This document shows, in pieces, positions 31,250 through 37,592 of a DNA stretch of 37,592 bases. The notes beneath the pieces were generated by a model, which was not told the DNA's origin, made no database searches, and saw only the letters and a list, made by a program, of their open reading frames with translations. Source of the DNA: Streptomyces sp. ISL-11 (GTDB lineage: Bacteria > Actinomycetota > Actinomycetes > Streptomycetales > Streptomycetaceae); the NCBI RefSeq assembly GCF_018614525.1, contig NZ_JAGGOL010000044.1, positions 1 to 37,592 on the forward strand. The letters are read 5' to 3'. The position numbers and the translations under genes are program-made. The first letter of the stretch is position 1. Each line of letters begins with the position of its first letter.

Positions 31250-31276
31250 GCGGGGGCCGTACGGAACGGCCCCCGC
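31250..31276. terminator. bidirectional terminator
   Basis: Perfect 11-bp stem GCGGGGGCCGT / ACGGCCCCCGC with a 5-base loop, exactly between the convergent membrane-protein and crotonase genes. Confidence 0.8.
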
Positions 31277-31281
31277 GGGGC

Positions 31282-32073
31282 TCACTCCCCCAGCCCGGCC
31301 AGGTCGCGCAGGCGGCGGGCCTGGGCGGCGCGTTCGGCGGTGCGCTGGTCCTCGTACGTCCGGTCGGCGGCACCGCGCAGCAGCGCCTTGGTCTCGATGA
31401 CGGCATCGCGCGGGGCGGCGAGCAGGGCGGCGGCCAGGTCCTGGACGGCGGCGTCGAGCTCCGCGCCCGGCACGACGAGGTTGGCCAGGCCCGTGCGCTC
31501 GGCCTCCCGGGCGTGCACGAAGCGGCCCGTGGCGCAGATCTCCAGGGCGCGGGCATAGCCGACCAGCGACACCAGCGGGTGCGTGCCGGTGAGGTCGGGG
31601 ACCAGGCCCAGGCTGGTCTCGCGCATGGCGAACTGGGCGTCCTCCGCGCAGACGCGCAGGTCGCAGGCGAGGGCGAGCTGGAAGCCCGCGCCTATCGCGT
31701 GGCCCTGGACGGCGGCGATGGAGACGATGTCATTGCGGCGCCACCAGGTGAACGCTTCCTGGTAGGTGGCGATCTCGGCGTCGAGCGCCTCGTCGGTGCC
31801 GCGCGCCAGGTCGATGAAGGACGGCTCGCCCTCGAAGCCCTCGGGCGTGAACGCCTGCCGGTCGAGTCCCGCGGAGAAGGACTTGCCCTCTCCGCGCAGC
31901 GTCACGACGCGCACGCTGCCCGGCAGCAGCCGTCCGGCCTCGGCCAGCGCCCGCCAGAGCGCGGGCGACTGAGCGTTGCGCTTGGCGGGGTTGGTGAGGG
32001 TGACGGTGGCCACCGCGTCATCCACGGTGAGCTGCACGCCGTCCTGGTCGAGCAGGGTCTTGGGGGCGGTCAT
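31282..32073 (-). CDS. enoyl-CoA hydratase/isomerase (crotonase) family protein
   Basis: 263 residues from the ATG at 32073, with GGAG 7 bases upstream; the longer frame to 32166 lacks one. Crotonase features: VATVTLTNPAKRNAQSPALW, the oxyanion loop GEGKSFSAGLD near residue 66, and AAVQGHAIGAGFQLALACDL near residue 125. The usual first catalytic Glu (GxELA) is replaced by Gln (GFQLA); the second Glu is kept in MRETSLGLVPDLTG. This suggests an isomerase-like or other activity rather than a typical hydratase. Substrate unknown. Confidence 0.88.
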   Translation of the reverse strand: MTAPKTLLDQDGVQLTVDDAVATVTLTNPAKRNAQSPALWRALAEAGRLLPGSVRVVTLRGEGKSFSAGLDRQAFTPEGFEGEPSFIDLARGTDEALDAEIATYQEAFTWWRRNDIVSIAAVQGHAIGAGFQLALACDLRVCAEDAQFAMRETSLGLVPDLTGTHPLVSLVGYARALEICATGRFVHAREAERTGLANLVVPGAELDAAVQDLAAALLAAPRDAVIETKALLRGAADRTYEDQRTAERAAQARRLRDLAGLGE

Positions 32074-32201
32074 CGGGGCTCCGATCGGCTTCGGTACCTG
32101 CTGCGGTCGCATGTTGACTACCGCACAGTAACCACCCGGCCGACTGCTCGACCGACCGGGTGGCACTGCCCGAAACCGACGGTGCCTTGGGGTGCGTGGC
32201 G

Positions 32202-32423
32202 TCAGACCGAGGCGGCCTTCTTGCCGCGCGTGGCTCCGCCGCGACCCCGCAGGATCACGCCGGATTCACTGAGCATCCGGTGTACGAAGCCGTAGGAGCG
32301 GCCGGTCTCTTCGGCCAGCGCCCTGATGCTCGCACCGGAGTCGTACTTCTTCTTCAGGTCTGCCGCGAGCTTTTCGCGCGCGGCGCCGGTTACCCGGCTG
32401 CCCTTCTTCAGAGTCTCGGCCAC
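32202..32423 (-). CDS. small helix-turn-helix protein
   Basis: 73 residues from the GTG at 32423, chosen because GGAGG lies 5 bases upstream. A second in-frame start, ATG at 32462 (13 residues longer, RDKRRISHEEARV), has AGGGG ahead and is also possible. The sequence is basic: KLAADLKKKYDSGASIRALA then EETGRSYGFVHRMLSESGV is a clear helix-turn-helix (resolvase/Hin-like), followed by a basic tail (RGRGGATRGKKAAS). A DNA-binding protein highly conserved in Streptomyces; target unknown. Confidence 0.82.
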   Translation of the reverse strand: MAETLKKGSRVTGAAREKLAADLKKKYDSGASIRALAEETGRSYGFVHRMLSESGVILRGRGGATRGKKAASV

Positions 32424-32768
32424 CCGTGCCTCCTCATGGGAGATGCGCCTCTTGTCTCTCATGATCACCCCTACACGGCCTCCTGGCCACCCATTCGACA
32501 AGGTCGATGGGATGAGGTTTCGGCGATTTCCGGCGCCGGCAGGGCCTGGAACAGGCAATTCCGAAGACTTCTGCTCGTACGGCCGTACGGGTGGCCGGGT
32601 GAAGCGGCAGGTCAGGAGGGGCACCGGAGCCCGTGAGTACGAACGCCCCGGCGCATGGCACGGAGCGTGCGCCGGAGCGTCGGGTGGCACCGGGGTACGA
32701 GCCCTACTCACTCAGATGATGGATCACCTGTCGGCCGAATGATCGGGACCGTACTGATCACGCACTCG
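32424..32768. other. 345-base intergenic region
   Basis: Upstream region of the HTH gene (minus) and downstream of the ABC-F gene (minus). A 14-bp perfect palindrome CGTACGGCCGTACG lies at 32576-32589. No protein-like frame or clear terminator was seen. Confidence 0.45.
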
Positions 32769-34367
32769 TCAGGCGAGGGCGACCAGGTCCGCGTAGTCCG
32801 GGCCCCACAGGTCCTCGACGCCGTCCGGCAGGAGGATGATCCGCTCGGGCTCCAGCGCGTCGACGGCGCCCTCGTCGTGGGTCACCAGCACCACGGCGCC
32901 CTTGTAGGTGCGCAGGGCGCCCAGGATCTCCTCGCGGCTGGCCGGGTCGAGGTTGTTGGTGGGCTCGTCGAGGAGGAGGACGTTGGCGGAGGAGACGACC
33001 AGGGTGGCCAGCGCCAGCCGGGTCTTCTCGCCACCGGAGAGCACGCCCGCCGGCTTGTCGACGTCGTCCCCCGAGAAGAGGAAGGAGCCCAGCGTCTTGC
33101 GGACCTCGACGAGGTCGAGGTCGGGCGCGGAAGAACGCATGTTCTCCAGGACCGTGCGGTCCGGGTCGAGCGTCTCGTGCTCCTGCGCGTAGTAGCCGAG
33201 CTTGAGGCCGTGGCCGGGGGTGACCTGGCCGGTGTCGGGCTTCTCGGCGCCCGCGAGCAGGCGCAGCAGCGTGGTCTTGCCGGCACCGTTGAGGCCGAGG
33301 ATGACCACGCGCGAGCCCTTGTCGATGGCCAGGTCGACGTCGGTGAAGATCTCCAGCGAGCCGTAGGACTTCGACAGCCCCTCGGCCGTGAGCGGCGTCT
33401 TGCCGCAGGGCGCGGGCTCCGGGAAGCGCAGCTTGGCGACCTTGTCGGAGACGCGGACCTCGTCCAGGCCGGCGAGCAGCCGCTCGGCGCGCTTGGCCAT
33501 GTTCTGCGCGGCGACCGTCTTGGTCGCCTTGGCGCGCATCTTGTCGGCCTGCGAGTTCAGCGCGGCGGCCTTCTTCTCGGCGTTCTGGCGCTCGCGCTTG
33601 CGGCGCTTCTCGTCGGCCTCGCGCTGCTGCTGGTAGAGCTTCCAGCCCATGTTGTAGACATCGATCTGGGCGCGGTTGGCGTCGAGGTAGAAGACCTTGT
33701 TGACGACCGTCTCGACCAGGTCGACGTCGTGGGAGATCACGATGAAGCCGCCGCGGTAGGTCTTGAGGTAGTCCCGCAGCCAGGCGATCGAGTCGGCGTC
33801 GAGGTGGTTGGTCGGCTCGTCCAGGAGCAGGATGTCGGCGTCGGAGAAGAGGATCCGGGCCAGCTCGACGCGGCGGCGCTGACCGCCGGAGAGGGTGTGC
33901 AGGGGCTGGGCGAGGATCCGGTCGGGCAGGCCGAGGCTGGCGGCGATGGTCGCGGCCTCCGCCTCGGCGGCGTAGCCGCCCTTGGTCAGGAACTCCGTCT
34001 CCAGACGCTCGTACTTCTTCATCGCCTTCTCGCGCGTGGCGCCCTTGCCGTTCGCCATGCGGTCCTCGTTCTCCCGCATCTTGCGCAGGGTCTCGTCGAG
34101 GCCGCGGGCGGAGAGGATCCGGTCGCGGGCGAGGACGTCGAGGTCGCCGGTGCGCGGGTCCTGCGGCAGATAGCCGACCTCACCGGAGCGGGCGATGGTG
34201 CCGCCGGCGGGCATGCCCTGGCCGGCGAGGCACTTGGTGAGGGTGGTCTTGCCGGCACCGTTGCGGCCGACGAGACCGACGCGGTCGCCCTTGGCGATAC
34301 GGAAGGAAGCCGACTCGATGAGGACGCGGGCGCCGGCGCGCAGCTCGATGCCGGAGGCGGTGATCAC
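32769..34367 (-). CDS. ABC-F family ATPase
   Basis: 532 residues from a GTG at 34367 (AGGAG 8 bases upstream), giving VITASGIELRAGARVLIESA, the family's usual start. Two ABC domains: Walker A GRNGAGKTT (about residue 35) and GLNGAGKTT (about 345); signatures LSGGQRRRVELARI and LSGGEKTRLALATL; Walker B ILLLDEPTNHLD and VLLLDEPTNNLD. Between them is a Lys/Arg/Ala-rich linker (ADEKRRKRERQNAEKKAAAL), the P-site tRNA interaction motif. No membrane domain. ABC-F proteins bind the ribosome and act in translation control or antibiotic protection; which of these applies is not evident. Confidence 0.92.
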   Translation of the reverse strand: MITASGIELRAGARVLIESASFRIAKGDRVGLVGRNGAGKTTLTKCLAGQGMPAGGTIARSGEVGYLPQDPRTGDLDVLARDRILSARGLDETLRKMRENEDRMANGKGATREKAMKKYERLETEFLTKGGYAAEAEAATIAASLGLPDRILAQPLHTLSGGQRRRVELARILFSDADILLLDEPTNHLDADSIAWLRDYLKTYRGGFIVISHDVDLVETVVNKVFYLDANRAQIDVYNMGWKLYQQQREADEKRRKRERQNAEKKAAALNSQADKMRAKATKTVAAQNMAKRAERLLAGLDEVRVSDKVAKLRFPEPAPCGKTPLTAEGLSKSYGSLEIFTDVDLAIDKGSRVVILGLNGAGKTTLLRLLAGAEKPDTGQVTPGHGLKLGYYAQEHETLDPDRTVLENMRSSAPDLDLVEVRKTLGSFLFSGDDVDKPAGVLSGGEKTRLALATLVVSSANVLLLDEPTNNLDPASREEILGALRTYKGAVVLVTHDEGAVDALEPERIILLPDGVEDLWGPDYADLVALA

Positions 34368-34606
34368 GGGAATTACTCCTGGGCGGGGTGGACGGCGATG
34401 GGGACAGGGGTGAACACAGCGGCGCGCGAGCACGCCCCGTAACGGCCTGACGTGGGCCTACCAGGGGCGGGGCGCCGGAGGGCCGACGCCGTCTAATGCA
34501 CGAGGAGGAAAGCCATACGGACCAGTCTAACGGTGGCGCGCAAGCCGAATTCCGGGGGCGGCCGCCGGAGGGGTCGCCGATACTCGGGAGGGGAAGGCGG
34601 TGGTGT

Positions 34607-35494
34607 ATGCAGTTCGACGACGACGCGGACCTCGACACCTCCCAGGTGCAGGACGCCCGGGGCGGCCGCATTCCCGGCGGGGGCATGACCATCGGCGGCG
34701 GGATCGTGGGCCTGGTGGCCCTGGTCCTCGGCCTCTTCTTCGGGATCGGGCCGCAGGAGCTCGGGCTCAGCTCCGGACCCGCGCCCACGGCGAGCTCCCG
34801 CTCGGACGCGCAGGTCGGCGAGCGCTGCCGCACCGGCCAGGACGCCAATACCAAGGAGGACTGCCGGATCGTCGCCGTGGTCAACAGCGCCCAGTCCTTC
34901 TGGGGCCAGGAATTCGCCCGCCGCTCGCGCACCTACACCCCGGCCTCGACCGTCTTCTTCACCGGCCGGGTGAACACCGCCTGCGGGGCGGCGACGTCCG
35001 AGGTCGGCCCCTTCTACTGCCCCGGCGACCGGAAGGTCTATCTGGACCTGGGGTTCTTCGACGAGCTGCGGAGCACGTTCGGGGCGAGTGGCGGGCCCTT
35101 CGCGCAGGCGTACGTCGTCGCCCACGAGTACGGGCACCACGTCCAGAACCTCATGGGCACGCTCGGCCGCTCGCAGGACCGGCTGACCGGCGCGGGGAGC
35201 AACTCCGTCAAGGTCGAGCTGCAGGCCGACTGCTACGCCGGGGTCTGGGCCAAGCACGCGACCACCACACCCGAGAAGTCCACCGGGCGGCCGCTGATCG
35301 AGCGGCTGACACAGGCGGACATCGACGACGGGCTGTCCGCGGCCGCCGCCGTCGGCGACGACCGGATCCAGGAGAGGTTCCAGGGCCGCGTCACGCCGGA
35401 GAGCTGGACGCACGGCTCGGCCGCGCAGCGGCAGCAGTGGTTCACCACCGGCCTCACCACGGGTGACGTGGCGCGCTGCGACACCTTCCGCTGA
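34607..35494 (+). CDS. YpfJ-type neutral zinc metallopeptidase
   Basis: 295 residues from the ATG at 34607, which gives the common start MQFDDDADLDTSQVQD. One transmembrane helix (IGGGIVGLVALVLGLFFGIG, about 29-48), then an extracytoplasmic domain with the zinc motif HEYGHH at residues 173-178 and the third-ligand region ELQADCYAGVWA, typical of the PF04228 (YpfJ) family. Peptidase activity is predicted, the substrate is unknown. It is divergent from the ABC-F gene, with about 240 bases between. Confidence 0.88.
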   Translation: MQFDDDADLDTSQVQDARGGRIPGGGMTIGGGIVGLVALVLGLFFGIGPQELGLSSGPAPTASSRSDAQVGERCRTGQDANTKEDCRIVAVVNSAQSFWGQEFARRSRTYTPASTVFFTGRVNTACGAATSEVGPFYCPGDRKVYLDLGFFDELRSTFGASGGPFAQAYVVAHEYGHHVQNLMGTLGRSQDRLTGAGSNSVKVELQADCYAGVWAKHATTTPEKSTGRPLIERLTQADIDDGLSAAAAVGDDRIQERFQGRVTPESWTHGSAAQRQQWFTTGLTTGDVARCDTFR

Positions 35495-35529
35495 CCGCTT
35501 CCCCGACCGAACCGAAGGAGTTGACCGTC

Positions 35530-35937
35530 ATGGCAGGCATCCGAGCGGGGACACCCACCCTCTACCCCACGCTGCTGTACCGCGACGCCCATGCGGCGAT
35601 CAAAGCGCTGACCGAGGCATTCGGCTTCACGCGCACCGCCCTGTACGAGGGCGAGGACGGCACGGTCCTGCACGCCGAACTCTCCTTCGGCAACGGCACG
35701 GTGATGGTCGGTTCGAAGGGCCGGGCCGGGGTGTTCGCCGAGGCGATGCGCGAGAGCGGGCCGGTCGGGGTGTACGTGGTCGTCGAGGACGTCGACGCCC
35801 ACCACCGGCGGGCCGAGGCGGCCGGCATGGAGATCCTCACGCCCCCGACCGACCAGGACTACGGGTCCCGGGACTACATGGCCCGGGACGCGGAGGGAAA
35901 CGTCTGGAGCTTCGGCACGTATGTCCCTACGGGGTAA
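35530..35937 (+). CDS. VOC family (glyoxalase/bleomycin-resistance fold) protein
   Basis: 135 residues from the ATG at 35530; AGGAG stands 9 bases ahead, and an in-frame TTG at 35521 is too close to it. Two beta-alpha-beta-beta-beta halves: PTLYPTLLYRDAHAAIKALT with HAELSFGNGTVMVG, and GVYVVVEDVDAHHRRAEAAG with YGSRDYMARDAEGNVWSFGT. The substrate of this glyoxalase-like protein cannot be predicted. It follows the metallopeptidase by 35 bases and may be co-transcribed. Confidence 0.85.
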   Translation: MAGIRAGTPTLYPTLLYRDAHAAIKALTEAFGFTRTALYEGEDGTVLHAELSFGNGTVMVGSKGRAGVFAEAMRESGPVGVYVVVEDVDAHHRRAEAAGMEILTPPTDQDYGSRDYMARDAEGNVWSFGTYVPTG

Positions 35938-36035
35938 CGGGTTCGGTTCAGGGTTCGCACGGTTGCCCCGTGCGGGTGCGTTTTCCGCTGCGCGGAGCCG
36001 TTGCCGCTGCGCGGGGCTTGTTGGCGGTCGGTGCC

Positions 36036-36102
36036 GGGGTTCCGGGGGCCTGTTGTCGGGGCTGCTTCGCTTTACGCCCCGACAACAGGCCCCCGGAACC
36101 CC
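36036..36102 (+). repeat. left hairpin of the palindromic element
   Basis: 27-bp perfect arms (36036-36062 and 36076-36102) around loop TGCTTCGCTTTAC. The inner stem reads TTGTCGGGGC. Confidence 0.85.
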
Positions 36103-36215
36103 CTCCCCTCCTGCCGGTGGGTGGGAGGAAAAGCTGGTAGTGACCGGCAACGTGACAGCTGACCGCAACCACCAACTGGTTTTTTCCCACCCCCCACGGG
36201 AGGGGGCGGGCCGGA

Positions 36216-36264
36216 GCGGGCCCTTGTCAGGGCGTAAAGCGAAGCAGCCCTGACAAGGGCCCGC
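36216..36264 (-). repeat. right hairpin of the palindromic element
   Basis: 18-bp perfect arms (36216-36233 and 36247-36264); on the minus strand the loop is also TGCTTCGCTTTAC and the inner stem reads TTGTCAGGGC, differing from the left hairpin by a paired G-C to A-T change. Confidence 0.85.
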
Positions 36265-36363
36265 GGAGGCCCGACCCCGCACCATTGACAGCCCCGCGCA
36301 GCGGCACAAGCTCCGCGCAGCGGGAAACGGCGCCGCACCCGGCAACGAACCGGGGCCCAACGA

Positions 36364-37592
36364 CTACGCCCCACCCGTATGCACCTGGAACGCCGCCCGG
36401 CGAACCGCCTTCGCCAGGGCCGGATCCGGATGCGCGGCGGCGAGGGCGACGAGCACCTGCACCGTGCGGGGGTGGCCGACGGCCCGTACCTCCTCCAGGA
36501 GGCCCGGGACGGTGCCCTGCACGGCGGAGTCGAGGTGGCGGACCAGCAGCCCGCTCTGCCCGTGGTCGGCGACGGCGGCCGCGGTGTCCACCCAGAGCCA
36601 GGTCGCCTCCTCGCGGGTGAGGACCTCGGCCACCTGCTCGGGGTCGCGCCCCTCGTGCTCGGCGAGCCAGAGCAGGGCGTACGGGCGCAGGGCCGGTTCC
36701 TCGACGGCGGCCCGGACGGCGGGCTCGGCGGCCGCGCCGACCGCGCGCAGGGCCTCGAAGGCCAGGCCCCGCACCAGCGCGTCGTCGCCGCGGGCGGCGT
36801 CGAGGAGCTCGTCGATGCCGCCGCGCGTGGAGCGGGCGGCGAGCCAGGCGCGGTACTCGGTGCGGGCCGGGCCGGGGGTGAGGTCGGCGCAGCCGCGCAG
36901 CATGGCCTCGGCGGAGAGCTCGATGTTGCCCGCCGGGCTCTGGGCGGCGACGCAGATCTGTTCGAGCTTGACCCACACCGACCAGTTCCCGAGGGGGGTC
37001 AGGAGGGCCTCGCGCCGTGGCCCGGTGCCGCCGCTCATCACCAGGGCGCCGACGGAGGCGAGCGCTTCGAGGGCCCAGTCGAGCAGCCTCGCGAGCGGGT
37101 CACCGTCGGCCGGGGCGGCCGCGGGGGCTTCCACCGAGGTTTCCGCGGGCGGGACGGGGCATGTGGGCTCGGGTGCGGTGGCGTAGGGGACCTCGCAGCG
37201 CTCGGCGCGGATCTCGGCGACGCGCTGCTGGAGGAGGTCGAGGAGCATCGCGACGGAGACCGGGCCGGCCGACAGGTGCATGACGGACAGCAGCTGCGGC
37301 GCGGCCTCGACGACCTCGGCGGCGAACGTGCCGTCGGTGCCGGCGGGCGCCGGGTGGGCCAGCGACCAGGCGTCGAACAGCGCGACCCAGCCGCGCAGGG
37401 CGGCGCCGTCGTCGCGGTCCCAGGCCGTCAGGCGCCAGCCGGGGCGGGCGGCGTCGCCGTGCAGCTCGATGAGCCCGGCGAGGCGGGCCCGGTCCCAGTC
37501 GGAGCGCACCTGGCGCGGCGTCAGTCCCAGGGCGGCGGCGGCCCGCTCGGCGGCCGTCCCGTCGAGGCCGCCGGCGGCGCCGGGGCGCGGGG
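36364..37592 (-). CDS. hypothetical protein, N-terminus outside window
   Basis: The frame is open to the right edge of the window (409 codons visible). A GTG at 37509 is possible, but the sequence before it (AERAAAALGLTPRQVRSDWD) continues in protein-like fashion and resembles a helix-turn-helix, so the true start is probably beyond the window. The remainder is Ala/Leu-rich and helical, with HEAT-like segments near the end (DALVRGLAFEALRAVGAAAE, HPRTVQVLVALAAAHPDPAL) and a Pro-rich linker in the middle. No family is recognised. Confidence 0.7.
   Translation of the reverse strand, partial: PRPGAAGGLDGTAAERAAAALGLTPRQVRSDWDRARLAGLIELHGDAARPGWRLTAWDRDDGAALRGWVALFDAWSLAHPAPAGTDGTFAAEVVEAAPQLLSVMHLSAGPVSVAMLLDLLQQRVAEIRAERCEVPYATAPEPTCPVPPAETSVEAPAAAPADGDPLARLLDWALEALASVGALVMSGGTGPRREALLTPLGNWSVWVKLEQICVAAQSPAGNIELSAEAMLRGCADLTPGPARTEYRAWLAARSTRGGIDELLDAARGDDALVRGLAFEALRAVGAAAEPAVRAAVEEPALRPYALLWLAEHEGRDPEQVAEVLTREEATWLWVDTAAAVADHGQSGLLVRHLDSAVQGTVPGLLEEVRAVGHPRTVQVLVALAAAHPDPALAKAVRRAAFQVHTGGA

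Larger units (their letters stand above)
35985..36323. repeat. large imperfect palindromic element with two nested hairpins
   Basis: The 426-base gap between the VOC gene and the last gene is folded around a centre near 36154. Outer arms: CCGCTGCGCGGAGC (35985) and CCGCTGCGCGGGGCT (36004) have inverted copies at 36310-36323 and 36290-36304. Inside lie two perfect hairpins, 36036-36102 (27-bp arms) and 36216-36264 (18-bp arms); each has the same 13-base loop, TGCTTCGCTTTAC, in opposite orientation. The layout is that of a REPIN or MITE-like element. It may also terminate transcription from both sides. Confidence 0.8.

Noticed and set aside
1..37592. CRISPR array, tRNA or rRNA genes, insertion sequences
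   Set aside because: No regularly spaced direct repeats, tRNA cloverleaf, rRNA segment or transposase frame was found by eye.

Overview
The window is chromosomal DNA from a Streptomyces species or a very close relative. GC content is very high, third codon positions are strongly G/C, GTG and TTG starts are common, several genes look leaderless, and the gene set and order (fabG-fabI, tldD/tldE, tyrS, moaA, a DUF485/acetate-type symporter pair, an Asp23/AmaP cluster) are typical of the Streptomyces core. From memory it resembles the S. coelicolor region around SCO1808-SCO1840; I could not run an alignment.

Layout. 1-2346: tail of a possible membrane protein, serB, and a convergent SixA-type phosphatase. 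2489-4762 (minus): a small membrane protein, a 38-residue transporter-associated peptide, a CynX/NimT-type MFS exporter and a small secreted protein. 4896-6376 (minus): fabG-fabI. 6584-12325: tldD and tldE, split by about 2.8 kb of visibly lower-GC DNA. 12428-16282: tyrS, a GlsB/YeaQ-type membrane protein, a DUF3099 protein, a small Cys/His protein and moaA. 16410-18430 (minus): DUF485 protein plus symporter, with a CRP-like palindrome upstream. 18979-22090: secreted subtilase, then a lysoplasmalogenase/fatty-acid-hydroxylase pair. 22708-26413: BRCT exonuclease, SURF1, GH15. 26424-29566: five-gene Asp23/AmaP operon with a divergent Asp23-like gene. 29610-31235: tandem paralogous membrane proteins of unknown function. 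31282-37592: crotonase, HTH protein, ABC-F ATPase, YpfJ-type metallopeptidase, VOC protein, a palindromic intergenic element of about 340 bp, and a truncated unknown gene.

The most interesting part is the island between tldD and tldE. The last 85-90 codons of tldD have foreign-looking composition but still encode a good TldD terminus, including the conserved Cys. Just upstream of tldE lie scraps of a second tldD 3' end: one reads NFRFTGQRFFRIE, and two read [12 protein letters not shown]. This is what remains when a circular element carrying its own tldD 3' end integrates inside tldD and restores the gene. The cargo is a secreted protein with cell-wall-binding (CWB2-like) repeats and a C-terminal RHxxW/HE/MDxxNN domain that looks like a polymorphic toxin, followed by a four-helix membrane protein placed like an immunity gene. 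The toxin-like gene is broken by a one-base deletion in an A run. The other notable structure is the palindromic element at 35985-36323, whose two hairpins share an identical loop and differ by paired changes in the stem.
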